From Auricularia sp. M13 (Eukaryota > Basidiomycota > Agaricomycetes > Auriculariales > Auriculariaceae): a stretch of DNA of 64,000 nt. Shown here piece after piece: positions 33,682 through 47,801 of the stretch. The number at the start of each line of letters is the position of its first letter. Position 1 is the first letter of the stretch. The stretch spans positions 3,968,001 to 4,032,000 of the forward strand of contig CM073198.1 in the NCBI GenBank assembly GCA_037042915.1, written 5' to 3'. Made by a program: the position numbers and the translations under genes. Below the pieces are notes generated by a model. The model worked only from the letters and a program-made list of their open reading frames with translations, did no database searches and was not told where the DNA came from.

Positions 33682-36024
33682 TCAGAGCAAGAGTGCAGCC
33701 ACGGCCGCGCAGACGAGCGCAAGCGCCGCGGGGACGCCGCGTGTGGCGCCGTTGCCGGGCGTCGCGTGGCTGCCAATGATCTTGGCGCCCTCGGTGCCGT
33801 TCTTGATCTTCGCGTCGAAGGTGTCGTACAGCGCCTGGATGGCGGCGCGCCACTTCGCGTGGTCCTTGATGTGGTCCTCCGCGCGGTCGTACGTGAGGAA
33901 GCCGTTGACCTCGCCCTCGACGTCCGTCGTCTGCGTGTAGATCCCGCCGTTGCAGTCGAACAGCTCGGTCTGCTCGCGCAGCTCCTCGATAACCTAGAGT
34001 GTGAACAAAGAAACAATGAGCTGAGAATGACACCGGTCGGAATGCATAATGCATATGCATACCTTGAGCGCGCGCCACGACCAGATATCAGGTCGTCGTC
34101 GATCTCGTACGTGCGGTCGATCTCGGAGATGGCGACGTCGTCCTGCCAGAGGTGGTCCGCGGTCGTGTTGACGCCGACGCCGCCGAACTCGCCCTGGAAG
34201 CCGATCCGCACGCGGTCGTACGCGACGCTGTTGCGCGAGTAGAACGGCGTGCCGCACTGCGGGCTGCTGTAGTGGTGGTTGTCGTGGAAGTCGCCGATCG
34301 AGACGTTCTGGTTCAGCCGCGCCCAGTCGTCCCACCCGGACACCGCGTTCACGAGCTGGTGCCCCGCGAGGTAGTCCTTGATGCGCGGCGTGAGCTCCAC
34401 GTACGGCGCCGTCTGCAGCTCGCCCCAGCCCTCTGCCCGGACGTTCTTTTTTTTCGCGATACGGGAGGAAAGGGGAGAGGACGCGCACCGTTGTAGATGA
34501 TGAAGGTCAGGATGCTCGGGAAGGAGAGATGCGACTTGAAGAGGATGTCGAGCTGGCGCTCGAACTCCTTCTGGTCCGCATCCTCCGGCTTCCGGGTCGG
34601 CATGGCGGGCATGTCCTGCATGAGGATGATGCCCAGCGTATCGGCCGCGTGGTAGTACAAGTCGGGCTCGATCTTGATGTGCTTGCGACTGTGGAACGTC
34701 GTTAGAACGGGCAGGCGCAAGTGGCATGCAGATACGCACATTGTGTTCATGCCCAGCTCCTTCAGATACTTGATGTCGAAGACCATGGCCTCGTACGACG
34801 GAGCAGTGTGCAGACCATCCGGCCAGTACCCCTGCGCGTTCCAGGGTCAAAGACGTACAGCCCGGAGTCTCCCAAGCCACATACCTGGTCAAGGGGACCG
34901 AACTGGAACGTGGGCCGGCCGTTCAGCACGAAGCGCGGGACGCCGTCGATGGTCTTGCGCTCGACGGTGCGGAAGCCGGTGTACGACTGCGCGACGTCCT
35001 TGTCGACCGCGACGGTGATGTTGTACAGGTTCGGCGCGTCCGGGCTCCAGAGCCGCGGCTCGAAGTCGACCTTGAACTGGAACGGCGCGTTGGCCTTGCC
35101 CGTGGTGGTGTAGATGACGTCCGTGCTGTTCTGCTGGAGGAACTTGATCGTGACCGTCGAGTCCGAGTCTGCTTTGCTGGTGGTGATGGTCGTGTTGACC
35201 GTGCCGTCCGCGAAGGCGCGCAGCTGGATGTCGGTGACGTACTCGCCCTTCGGCACGGACTCGAGGAGACCGTCTGCCAGATGCCCGTGCAGGGCGTGTA
35301 GAAGATGTGCGAGGGGATGACGCGCTGCTTGCCGACGGGGATCATCTCGTCGTCCGTCGGGTCGTTCACGAATACGATGAGCTCGTTCTTGCCGTCGCGC
35401 TTGACAATGTCCGACACATCGAAGTGGAACTTGTCGTAGCCGCCGGTGTGGGAGCCGACCTCCTTGCCGTTCAGGTATACCGTCGAGCGGTAGTCGACGG
35501 CGGCAAAGTGGAGGACGACGCCCTCGTCAAAGTCCGAGGGCACCTCGAATTCACGCCGGTACCTGCACGACGCCAAGAATGAGCACATCGCGCACGATCA
35601 AGATTCAGATGCCGCGCGCGCACCAGACGTTCTTCAGCTGCAGCGCGATGCCAGAAATGCCGCTCTCGATGCAGTACGGCACGAGGACGCGCTGGTTGAG
35701 CGTCTTGCCGTACGGGACGTCGGTGTCGTTCGCCTGCGCCTCTTGCAGCTCCCAGACGCCGTTGAGGTTCAGCCAGGTGTCGCGCTTCAGCTGCGGGCGC
35801 GGGTACTCTGGCCACGCGTTGTCCGGCGACACGTCCGTCCACTGCGTGCGCAGCTTGGGCTCGACGGGCTGGTACTTCGCGTCCTCGGGCCTGTCGTACT
35901 TGGGCCGCTCGTCGGTCAGCCCGCCGTTCTTCGGCAGCGCCGTCGATGTCGGCTGCTCGGTCTGCGCCTGGGCGAGCAGGCCGCCGAGCGCGAGCAAGGT
36001 GAACAGACGGTTCAACTTGAACAT
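33682..36024 (-). CDS. Glycoside hydrolase family 2, secreted
   Basis: Beta-glycosidase of GH2 (galactosidase, mannosidase or glucuronidase type). Signal peptide MFKLNRLFTLLALGGLLAQAQ. The N-terminal sugar-binding domain has RDTWLNLNGVWELQEAQ, VPYCIESGISGI, FAAVDYRSTVYLNGKEVGSH and YTPCTGIWQTV. The Ig-like middle domain has VTDIQLRAFADGTVN and FEPRLWSPDAPNLYN. The TIM-barrel part has FDIKYLKELGMN, IIYNEGWGE (acid/base Glu) and IGFQGEFGGVG (likely nucleophile Glu). The C-terminus (TPGNGATRGVPAALALVCAA) looks like a GPI-anchor signal, as in fungal extracellular GH2 members. A net frameshift lies at about 35265-35275, with no room for an intron. A GATAAATT box is about 45 bp upstream of the start. 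Confidence 0.9.
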
Positions 36025-36953
36025 GACGGTCGTCCGAGTCGAGGGAAAACGGTCGCGCAGCAGAGCCTCGAATTTATCCTCGTGCCAGAACGGAGAACCC
36101 GTCAGCGAGCGCGTGGATGGCACTGCGCAACATTCGCAAGAAGTGATGAGCAAATTTCCCCGCACCCCGTGAGCAATACAAACGTCATGCATCAAGAACC
36201 ACCGGGCGCGGGTGACAGCCTGCTTGCGCGGTCATCCGTGGACGAAGCGCTTGCGATGTGGGGATTCGCTCTCCGGTGTGGCCCTCGTGTATCGCGTCTG
36301 CCAGGTAGCCAGCAGTTGGTCCGCAACACAACCAGTTGGAGGTCTAGGATATACGAATATAGACCATAGCCCGCATCCAGATCAGTGCGTCACCAGTGAG
36401 AATCCCTCCCCAGATCGTGCAAATTGGGATAATCTGATGCTGTCAGCTTGTTTCGCCTGGCATGGCACATGGTACCGGTCGAATTGCCAAGCGCTGACAC
36501 ACAGTTGTCAGTACAGCAAAGTCCTGCGTGCACGAGGTCCATGAGCAAGAAATCATTGCGCGAGGCCGCATAGTATTGGAGGACTGCTGTGAATTCTGGT
36601 AGGGACATCGGGGCAGAAGATGAAGAGGCGATTGCGGAGTGGCAATACGCGTTTTGTTCCGTTTGTCATCCCCGAACGCAATCGGCTTGTCTGCCACGAC
36701 ACCGATGCAATCCCATGCGTGTCTACTAGACACCTACTGCATGCAAAGCAAGTTGTCGCTGTTCGCGCGGTCCATATATATTCAAGAAGACAATGACAAG
36801 CTGATGCACCGAGGGAATGAAAACGCTACGTTACAAGCATGTGGGACGAGATATGTCGGACGGCGATATGTGCACAGTGCGAGATGTCGATGATGCGCAG
36901 GCGACAGCAAAGCAAACGGTCGGGACAACAGAGCAGAAAGACACCGGGCACAT
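36025..36953. other. Intergenic region GH2 / CDC20
   Basis: 930 bp. Only short ORFs on both strands, none with a recognisable family. It holds the GH2 promoter and the CDC20 3' region. Confidence 0.45.
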
Positions 36954-38793
36954 TCACCGCAAAGTCAGGATGCTATCGGACGTGAGCGGGTTGCTCCTAT
37001 GCTTCTTCTCCTTCTTCTGCGGGACGTCCCAAACTGCATTGACCGTCAGCCGAGAGCGGAGCTAGAAGAAAGGAAAGGGAAAGCGAACGGGCACGCACTC
37101 CGCCAGAACTTGAGGTTCTCGTCGCCGGCGCCGGTGACGACGACGTCTCCCGCGGGCGCCATCGCGCTGTACAGCACGCGCGAGTCGTGCGCATCGCGGA
37201 TCTCGGCGACGACGCCCATGCTCGGGTACGCGTGCACCATGAGCGAGTTGGTCGGGTAGCCGTGGGTGCTCAGCAGCTCCTTCTTGTGCGGCGACCAGAT
37301 GATCGACGTCACCTGCGCCGGCGTCTTGACCGTCTGCAGCCGCGCGCCCGTCGTCACGGACCACACGTGGATGTTCGCGTCGGACGTGCCGCCGCCCGAC
37401 GCGAGGATGTGCGAGTCCCACGGTGCCCATGCGATAGCCTGCACAGAATATGGCTCAGCTCATGCCACTTTGCCGTTGAGCACGATGGCTCATGCGTACC
37501 TTCACGGCTGCCGTGTGATTCCGCTTTGTGAGCTTCGCGTCTGCGAGTTTCTGCGACGCGACCTCTCCTATACGGGCGTCCCAGACGTTGACGACGTTGT
37601 CATTACCGCCGCTGGCGAGCAGCTCGCCGTCCTGGCGCCACTTCAGGCCGCACACCTCGCCGGTATGGCCCAGCAGCTCCTGGACCTTGTGTCGCGCGAT
37701 GCGGACGTCGTGGTGCCAGATGGAGCCGTCGCCGCAGCCGGACGACAGAACGTGGTTGTTCCAGCTCAGGACGGCGATCTGGCCCTGGTGCCCGCTCATG
37801 GTGCGCAGCTTGGCGTTCGTCTCTGCGTCCCAGAGCTCGACGGCGCCGTTCCCGAGACCCACGCCGAGGAAGTTGCCGTCGGCCGACCAGTCCAGCGACG
37901 AGACGTAGGTACCCTCAGGACACGTTCCCAGCTGGAGCACTTCACCGGAAGACGCTTTCCACATATAGGTCATTTCGCTCAGCGCAACGGCGACGACGTT
38001 CTTGGACGAGAAGGAGAGCAGGTTGAGATAGTAGTCGTCGACCATGCCTGCTGCAAGCTGAATATTTCTCTGCGGGCGGCTGCTAAACGTGGTGGCACTG
38101 ACCTGGGGCATCAAGCACGCGCTCGGGCGTGGTGGCGATCTTCCGAGTTTTGCTCATGGCGCCGCCCGTGCTGGTGGTGACTGCGCCGGGGCGCGCATGC
38201 AGCGGCTTGACGAGCTCGCGCTGCATCGCCAGGGTCTTGTCGGGCTCTGGCGCCGGCGGCGGCTGGGTGAAGCGCAGGATACGCTGGCCATAGGGGACGC
38301 CGGTGGCCTCTGCCAAGCGGGCGGTGTGGCCGGGCGAGGTGTTCTTGACGTCGTGGTTGACGAGCGTCGCGAGCGGGTTCATGTCGTCGCGGTCGCTGAC
38401 GAACCGGTCGCGGACGGTCTCGCGCTGCCAACGAGAAAAAAGAGTCAGAAAAAGCGCGCCTCGGGCGTGATCCGAACGCACGGTCAACGACTTGGAGCGG
38501 GGCTTAATAGGTGATGGCACGTAGTCGCCGCGCAGCTCCATCGATGCCTCTATTGTGCCCTTGCGCAGGACGCCCATCGAGCCCTGCCGCTTCAGCTCGG
38601 CCGTCATGTCCTTGCCGCTGCCGCGCTTGAACGGCGACGACGGCCGCGAGATGAACGGGTTCGTGTAGTCCGCCTTGCTCGGCGACGCGACAATCTGCAG
38701 CGAGTTCATGCCCGCCACCAGCGACGGCGTCAGCGGCGCCCGCAGCGACTTGGAGCGCGGTCTCGACGGCGTCTTGGGCGTCTTGACCGACAT
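36954..38793 (-). CDS. CDC20: CDC20-type activator of the anaphase-promoting complex
   Basis: Substrate-recruiting subunit of the APC/C ubiquitin ligase in mitosis. N-terminus MSVKTPKTPSRPRSKSLRAP with several RxxS/T-P sites, then SRPSSPFKRGSGKD. The C-box region reads RETVRDRFVSDRDDMN. After VLDAPG|MVDDYYLNLLSFSS (intron joined at 38050-38098) a seven-bladed WD40 propeller follows: VVAVALSEMTYMWKASSG, YVSSLDWSADGNFLGVG, LSSGCGDGSIWHHDVR, VCGLKWRQDGELLASGG, IAWAPWDSHILASGGGT, VTSIIWSPHKKELLSTHG, GDVVVTGAGDENLKFW. The tail (NPLTSDSILTLR) ends in Leu-Arg where the family has Ile-Arg. The lack of a fission-yeast Ste9-like N-terminus and MVDDYYLNLL favour Cdc20 over Cdh1. Confidence 0.9.
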
Positions 38794-38983
38794 AATGATA
38801 ATGTGCTAAGGACGCGATGCAGATGAACGTGGCGGGAAAAGGGAGGGGCCGGAGCTTTCGGCTGAGTCTAGATTGCAAAACCGCGAACCTCGTCACGTGA
38901 TATCTATCGTAATTATTCTAATCCTGTCTTATGTTGAGCCTCACGCTGCTACAGGTTTTTCAGTGTACACTTTGTTTATGTGT

Positions 38984-41604
<2,621 letters not shown>

Positions 41605-42853
41605 GGCCAGCTTCGAGGAGTTCGATTGTCTGGCGCGAGGGAAACGCGATGACTCGGAGGACCGAACAGTGCGCACAGCGCGCTTTATATATATGGCCGA
41701 GATATTCCGCGCGCCTGGGAGGTTCAGGAGAGCGACCTCGGCGCTCAGCAGTCATCACCGACGATCCGTGTTAACCGCGATTTGCAACGTGGAATAGCTT
41801 CGAGGGAGGACACAGTGCGGTGACTGCAAAACGTGAGCAAGCGCCAGTCTCGCAACGTCGGATTGCCTGTGTCCGCTTGGAGTCCGATGTGAGGATCCAT
41901 CGACAAGACCATTTCGAAATTACAGCACTCACGAAAGCATTGGAGAGAGCCCATATGAAATGAGCAAATAGCTGGCTCAACCGGAATCCGCTGGGTTGAG
42001 AGTTACTGTACGTAGCGGCATGGTCGAACGCAAAATGTTGGAGGCGTCCGTTGAATTGCTGAAGATAATGAAGCAAATAAGCCTCGACTCATAACATTGG
42101 CTGGATAGGACGGACCTTGGGATGGCGCGCGGTAAGCATACGCCATCTTCCTAGCTACGTTCACCTGCCAGTGCGAGGAGACAGCGACTGGCGACCGGTC
42201 GCTGAGCCGTTCCGTAGTATCGGAGGGGTTGGGCAGGCACGAGAACTCGTGTAGGGCGCTACGGCGTGCGAAACATCATGTACTGTAGGTACGACGGTAC
42301 TGGCAGGATGCGGGAAATAACCATACGAGGTACGATCCGCAGACAGGGCCACAGGACGATGGTCCCCAATCCGGGCTGCAAGAGGTCGTTTTTCAACGGT
42401 CTTAGTGGATCGGATGTGCCAAGTCGCCCAGGACGATCTTCCCAGCGGCTGAGAGTTTCTGACACGGTTTTGAACATGTATAAGCTTCATATCTTTCTGG
42501 GTGCGTTGGCTTTCCTACTGGAAGACACACTTGCCCCGCCACCGCTACGTCGACTTCACCATCGAACATCATGCTTGAATCACCGTCGAGCTTTGCAGAC
42601 CCTTCCAAGTTGACCGTTGACTGACATTTGTCCCTTACTTCGGCGAAGCGGAATTCGTCATACAAGCCCGAAATCATTTTTGCATTCTTGCATTGGATGA
42701 CTATCGTCCGGATTCGAATACTTGCAAGGGAAGACACAGTGAGTCAAAGTTGTATCATTACAATAACAAAATAATACAACACAATACGATCATGCAGCGT
42801 CCTTCAAGTCGTCCGTCGTCCATTGCGTCGATTAGCATCAAGATAGCGTTTTT
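41605..42853. other. Gene-poor stretch with a possible broken gene
   Basis: 1.25 kb between pyruvate decarboxylase and the phosphatase. On the minus strand two open stretches (42737-42540 and 42076-41840) read like pieces of an unknown protein (IVIQCKNAKMISGLYDEFRF; LQQFNGRLQHFAFDHAATYS). The second piece resembles the irregular repeats of F-box/LRR proteins. I could not join them through credible splice sites, so either it is a decayed gene or chance. Confidence 0.3.
41683..41696 (-). promoter_or_regulatory. TATA box of pyruvate decarboxylase
   Basis: Minus strand CCATATATATAAAG, about 80 bp upstream of the start codon. This is the best TATA box in the window. Confidence 0.6.
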
Positions 42854-44579
42854 TCATAGCGATAGCGTGAAAGTCAAAGTCATAGCGAAGAGCACGGCAA
42901 GCCCCAACCCGCGATTCAGAATCAGAGGTGCAGCGGCGTTGATAGTGTGGGGTACCCGGCGCCGGGCATCTGAGGTCGTGTCGTTCGTGTCGATCCCCCG
43001 GTGATCTGCACCGTCTCGGCCTCGACGCCCGCGGGCGGGTTGCCCTCGTAGATGCCGAGGGTGTTCGTTGCGTTCGTCACGTTGCTGCCGATCCCGCACG
43101 CGCCGACGAAGTCGCCGTATAACCGCGCGCGTTCTGCGAGGCGAACGCGAATGCAAATACGAATATCAGCTTATGCGCTGTGTGGGAGTGGGTATGAGAC
43201 GACGCGCACCTTCGATGAACGAGCTGAATGCGCCGATTTCGCAGGAGCCGCCCGGGCCCGAGGCGCACCCCGGCAGAGGGAGCGGAGCGGCGTTGACGAG
43301 GGCGCGGACGAACGTGTTGGCGGTGGAGCTGGCGCCGAGCGCTGTTGCGTTGCACTCGAGGCGCTCGAGGGCGATGTTGGCAAGGAACGGGAGGATGTAG
43401 GATGTGCGCCACGCGCGCTCGTAGTTGATGGCCTTGTCCGTCATCGTCGCGTTTGTTTCGTTCAGCACGCCAAGGGCAGTGACGATGAACGGCGGTTCTG
43501 CCGCGCAACGTCAGTAAAGGGAGATAGAGAGGAGTCTGCAGGATGCGCGTACCTTCGCGGTGAGTGAAACTGATGAACAGCGACTGCGAGCTGGCGCTCG
43601 AGTTTGTCGAGTTCGACGCGTCGCCGGTCAGCAAGCGCGCAGACGCAGAGAGCCAGGGCATGCCCAAGACGGGCGCGATGGGGTTGCCATAGCCGAGCGA
43701 GCGGTGGTACATGAGGTCGTTGGCGTACTCCCACGCGAGCCACTCATTCTCGTCGAACAGGTTGCAGAAGCCAGACTCGGTGCCGCGGATGACGGTGTCG
43801 TAGCCGCACAGCGCCTGGGCGGCAAACACGTCGTCGGCGGTCCAGTTGAACGACGGCGCGGCGAGGCCGTTGAGACGCGCGGCGACCTGCGGGGCGTACG
43901 TCTGGATGAAGGTCTTCATGGGCGGCGTGCCGACGGACGTGTCGAACGCGGGGCACGACGAGTGCGGCGTGAGCGAGTTCGCGGCTTGGTCCTCGCCCTC
44001 CGCGACGATCGCGAGCGTGACGCGGGAGAGCGTGCCGTTCATGCCCTGCACGAACGCGTGCGCGGTGTCGAGGTCCCGGTCGGCGTCCGAGACCCATATG
44101 CGGAAGTCGGTCGAGTTGGCGATGAGGTCGTGGTGCCGGTCGGCGATGACGGCGCCCATCTTCTGCGCGTCGCGCTTGCCGGTGTCGGTGACCTCCTCGA
44201 TCTGCTCCTCCGGGTCGGGAATCGGGCTCGTCCAGTTGGCCAGGAAGGCGAGCGCGTCGTCGTCGCGGAACTTGGCGCGGTCGGTGAAGTTGCCCAGCTT
44301 GTACAGAAACGGCGCGATCTCGTTCTCATACTCGAAGTCGTTGGCGTAGATGTCCGTATGTCGGAATAAGTACGTTGCGCGAGTACGAGTGCAGCCGTCC
44401 GGCACATCCACCGTCAACCCCACGCCAGGAGAGTTGAAGTAAGGCGAGTCTCCAGCAAGGTGGTGGAGTGGGTTGAAGTTGTCTGCATTGTCCTCGTCGT
44501 TGATGACTTCAAGGATAACAGGCGGCAACGCAACCGCAAGCAGAGCGAAAGACTGGAGTGCGACGATACTGGCGAGCAT
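42854..44579 (-). CDS. Histidine acid phosphatase (phytase-like), secreted
   Basis: Secreted phosphomonoesterase. Signal peptide MLASIVALQSFALLAVALPP. The catalytic RH motif is in YLFRHTDIYANDFEYE, the reading used by basidiomycete members rather than classic RHGARYP. Following: NEIAPFLYKLGN, FLANWTSPIPDPEEQIEEV, GKRDAQKMGAVIADRH, IWVSDADRDLDTAHAFVQG, CGYDTVIRGTESGFCNLFDENEWLAWEY (split here for length), LFISFTHRE (where the proton donor normally lies in an HD or HE pair), and FLANIALERLEC. A one-base shift in a five-G run at about 42996-43000 separates the body from a hydrophobic C-terminus (LGLAVLFAMTLTFTLSL), a likely GPI or membrane anchor. Without it the protein ends at about 42917. A TTTTATTAAAG box is about 60 bp upstream. 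Confidence 0.87.
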
Positions 44580-45547
44580 GTCGAGAGTGCGGGGCTCAGG
44601 CTAGGTATCCACAAGTACAGAGCTGAAGCAAGCTCTCCTTTAATAAAATGCATGAGAATGCGGCGCCGCTCCTGTGATGCATGACGTCGGATGGTGCTGC
44701 GGGGTGGAACCAGCAAGGAATTTCCCAGACACAGAGCACGCCTCGACGTCACGTTTACGGCGCCCGTCGTCACACTCACAGCTGTTGGAACGCTGGAGAA
44801 ATTTCCGGCAATGTTGTGGAGGAGGCGGGTGCAATACCAACTGCAAACCATGACGATGTTCGGAGGAAGACCGTGTTGGCGGCGATCGAAAATCCGTTGT
44901 TTCTCATGTGCATTGACAGCCGTCATAGCAAATATTTCTTCTAGTTGCCTCAGAGCATGAGATAGCTATTGCTCAATACAGCAGACGGGACAAATTATTT
45001 GAGTCTTTTTCACATCTCCTCGGGAGAGTACATACAGTAAGGCAAGATAACGAATTCGTCTCGTAACTCGCGCAAAACTGCACGTCTCTCGCTCAAATCA
45101 AGTCAGCAATCGTTTCCCCGGCATCCCGCGGAGGGTCCTCTCTTTCCATTGTAACGGTGATAGCGAGCTGCCGTATACTGTAACGTTCGAGTCGGTGCAT
45201 GTCATGGCGCGCTCCAGTGGAACGGACCGCCATGGAAGCTCTGATCGTTGTCTGCTTTCTCCTAAGGCCGTGGTCTTTACGCCGGTCCGCGTTTATGAGG
45301 ATGACCAGATATTGGGCAGGGATTCGCCCTGTACCACGCCGGGTCCACGCCCAACTTGGCGGAATTTTACACCCAGCCCTGTTGCCCGCACAGCGCATTT
45401 TTGGCGGGCGTTTAGACCCGAATTTTGGCCTCCCGAGTGGCTGTTTCGGCGGTAAGATAGATTGGACGTGAATTGGAGCTTTTCGGGGGAAGAGGGGTAT
45501 AATTCTGCAGTCGGAGCACTGGCGCACCTCAGAGCCAGTTTTTTTGG

Positions 45548-45670
45548 CTTGTTTTCCTGGCTGGAAAACAAGTTGAAAATGCCTCAGACGCATTTTCAAC
45601 CCATATCCAAGGCGCTCTCCGCTTTTTGGGATTTTCAACTCGTTTTCCACAATGGAAAACAGGTTGAAAA
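45548..45670. repeat. Three adjacent hairpins with shared arms
   Basis: Stem 1: 45548-45557 with 45563-45572 (CTTGTTTTCC / GGAAAACAAG, perfect). Stem 2: 45573-45582 with 45590-45599 (TTGAAAATGC / GCATTTTCAA, perfect). Stem 3: 45632-45649 with 45653-45670, 16 of 18 paired, whose arms combine the words of the first two (TTTTCAAC and GTTTTCC). Confidence 0.75.
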
Positions 45671-45802
45671 GGACTGGTTGCGGGGTGTGTGGGTCACGTA
45701 GAGTAGAGTGGAATGACAGGAGCAACGGCGGGTTCGAGTCGGATGTGGTGTGACTGCTTTGTCGGGTGATCCTATCGAACATGACTGTCGCTGTGGCTAG
45801 AA

Positions 45803-46087
45803 TCATTGAGCTGTCGGCAGGGCCAGGAAAAACTGAGCCCACAGAGCGGAAGGGCCGGAGTAAAAAGGCTCATCATTCACCGTAAGATTAGTGAACTCCA
45901 AGTGGACAGCCCGGAAAGTACCCAGAGGCCAAGCATGTGGCGCAAAGTGTAGTTGAAGTGGGGGCGGGAGCCCATGTGCCTGATGCTCAAGACGTTCGGG
46001 ATGCGTACACAGGAGGAGAGCCACAACAAGGCGAGAGCTCGCCTCGCTTGGTTTAACCATAAAGCAATCGAACCTCAGGAATGACAC
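45803..46087 (-). pseudogene. Possible F-box/LRR gene fragment
   Basis: An open stretch ending PSALWAQFFLALPTAQ, with HAWPLGTFRAVHLEFTNLTV before it, has the alternating hydrophobic pattern of an agaricomycete LRR segment. I see no start, no F-box and no continuation through good splice sites. It may be a remnant, one exon of an unresolved gene, or chance. Confidence 0.25.
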
Positions 46088-46363
46088 TGGCTATTACCAT
46101 CATCGTCAGAGCTCGAGGGAATGACAGAGGAGCACCGGATGGCGGCCTGTGAGACCACCGTGAGAGTCGAAGCTTGGAATTATCGCTCAGAAAAGCACAT
46201 CCAAAGCTCCTCCACCAGTAATCGTAAAAGGCATATCGCAGAGCATAGCAGAGCGTTGTGGTAGACTAGTCAGCTTGCTGGGTAGTGGCGGTAGCAGGGA
46301 GAGGGGGTAACGGTCGGAGTCCGTGCAGCGCTAAGCGCTTGCCTTCCAGTTCCACCAGTGACC

Positions 46364-46682
46364 ATGGCGTCCGGTTTCCCAGTATTCGCCCTGTTCGTCG
46401 TCGCCGCCGGCCTCATGGCCGTCGCCTGGTTCGGCACCCCAAGGGCCCGCAGCAAACGTGCGTGACTGCAGAGCCAAGTAATCCCTGGATTAATATTCAT
46501 TGACGCATCCAGGCTGTTGCGCTCGAGTTTCTTGCTCACCATCGCCTGCTGCTACCTGATGTGGGCTATCACGTACCTTGCCCAACTGCACCCACTCATT
46601 GGTACGTCTGTGCGGCCATTATTACTCGTCGCTCACAGTCGCCCGCGCAGTGCCGAAGCGGACGGTTGGCGCAGAGCACTGA
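46364..46682 (+). CDS. VMA9: V-ATPase subunit e
   Basis: Small two-helix membrane subunit of the Vo proton channel. Exon 1 gives MASGFPVFALFVVAAGLMAV then AWFGTP; exon 2 (46514 on) gives LLRSSFLLTIACCYLMWAIT then YLAQLHPLI; exon 3 (46651-46682) gives VPKRTVGAEH. Wording and size (about 75 residues) match fungal Vma9. The first exon needs one more C in the CCCC run at about 46437-46440 to read TPKGPQQT before the donor GTGCGT. As written, the frame does not connect to exon 2. Introns are GT/AG. Confidence 0.85.
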
Positions 46683-47001
46683 GCCTCGGCGCTCGTATCG
46701 GGCTTGGGGTTAAGGTGCGTCTAGGCCTGCACACGCATTGCAGGATGTAGCGCTGACAGTGTGCGCAGGACCTTTTTTGTGTTCATGTGTATAGACCGCT
46801 GTGCTCGCATTGAGCAGTAATCCATCTCGCTGCGTTCTCTTGGTTCCCAACCCAACCCGCTCGTCAGAGAAGGAGCACATGCGCTTTCTGGACCAGAACA
46901 TGGCTTGCTACGCTCTGTTTGCAGCTTTATGATCACCGACACATACTGTACGGGAGGGTATTCGCCGCCGCCACTCTCACTCGCGCGCCTCGGCTGCTGG
47001 A

Positions 47002-47556
47002 ATGAGCCCTGCCTCCGACGCCGTATCCAACAACGATCTTCTGCGCCTATCTGAAGCTGAAGTCGAGCTCGAGTCGGCGCTGGCTGCCCGGCACGGTGCA
47101 GGCTCCTGTAAGTGACTGCTTTGTGCTCATTTCTTTCGACAGTGCACATAGACCAAGGACGACAGCAGTCACTCGACGCATCCTTTCCGCGCTACGCGCA
47201 GACCATCCGACTCAGAGTTCAAGCCCGACCGCTTCTTTGCCGTTATGGCCGAAGAAAGGGCGAGGCGATTCGCTTGCGTCTGAAGAGCTTTCGTGCGAGA
47301 CTGAACGTGGTCTGCAGCCATCTGTGCAGCTTCTGTTCAACGCGTGGGACAGGGACAAGATCCTGCATTGCGTAATTTCTCTGCGCGCGGCAACCTCGCG
47401 GCGACTCCGAGCGAGACTCCGTCTACGCTCCTGCGTGCAGTGCGCATCACTAGCCCGCTCTTGAGTTACCCGCACGAGTCCAAGAAATTCAGCAGGAAGC
47501 GTGAACGTTCCACTCGCCTCCGAGGTCTCTGGCAATCCGACGTTCTTGACTCTTGA
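47002..47556 (+). CDS. Unknown conserved-looking protein
   Basis: From the ATG at 47002: MSPASDAVSNNDLLRLSEAE, then VELESALAARHGAGS, an intron near 47108-47151, then SDSEFKPDRFFAVMAEERAR, then SVQLLFNAWDRD, and finally (in another frame) NFSARGNLAATPSETPSTLL and LLSYPHESKKFSRKRERSTR before a stop at 47556. The middle part reads well as protein, but a net shift near 47345 is needed, which could be a base-call error. I recognise no family. It sits 246 bp upstream of the syntaxin on the same strand. Confidence 0.42.
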
Positions 47557-47801
47557 GAACCATGGAAAAATTAAATAGAATGATAATGATATTACTCTCC
47601 GTTTCTGCAGGCTCGTCCAATTCAAGTGCCAAAAGGTCTTGTGCACGAGCCTGAGGAATCACGAATTCGCGACTCCGCATGCTGAGCGCTTGAGCCCGCA
47701 CTGTCATATCTCAGACTGCGGCAGCACCCTCCGCTGCACAGCGCCCTTCAGACCTCTGCTTCTGCTATTCTTTCTCTCTTCCTAAAATCCTAGAGGCTAG
47801 A

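Larger units (their letters stand above)
44580..46363. other. Gene-poor stretch with hairpins
   Basis: 1.8 kb. It holds the phosphatase promoter, a cluster of hairpins (45548-45670) and a possible gene remnant on the minus strand (45803-46087). A 249-codon minus-strand ORF over 45093-45842 runs straight through the hairpins and shows no family feature, so I do not call it. Confidence 0.4.

Noticed and set aside
45093-45842. 249-codon minus-strand ORF
   Set aside because: It runs through three hairpins, has no family feature, and its composition does not look coding.
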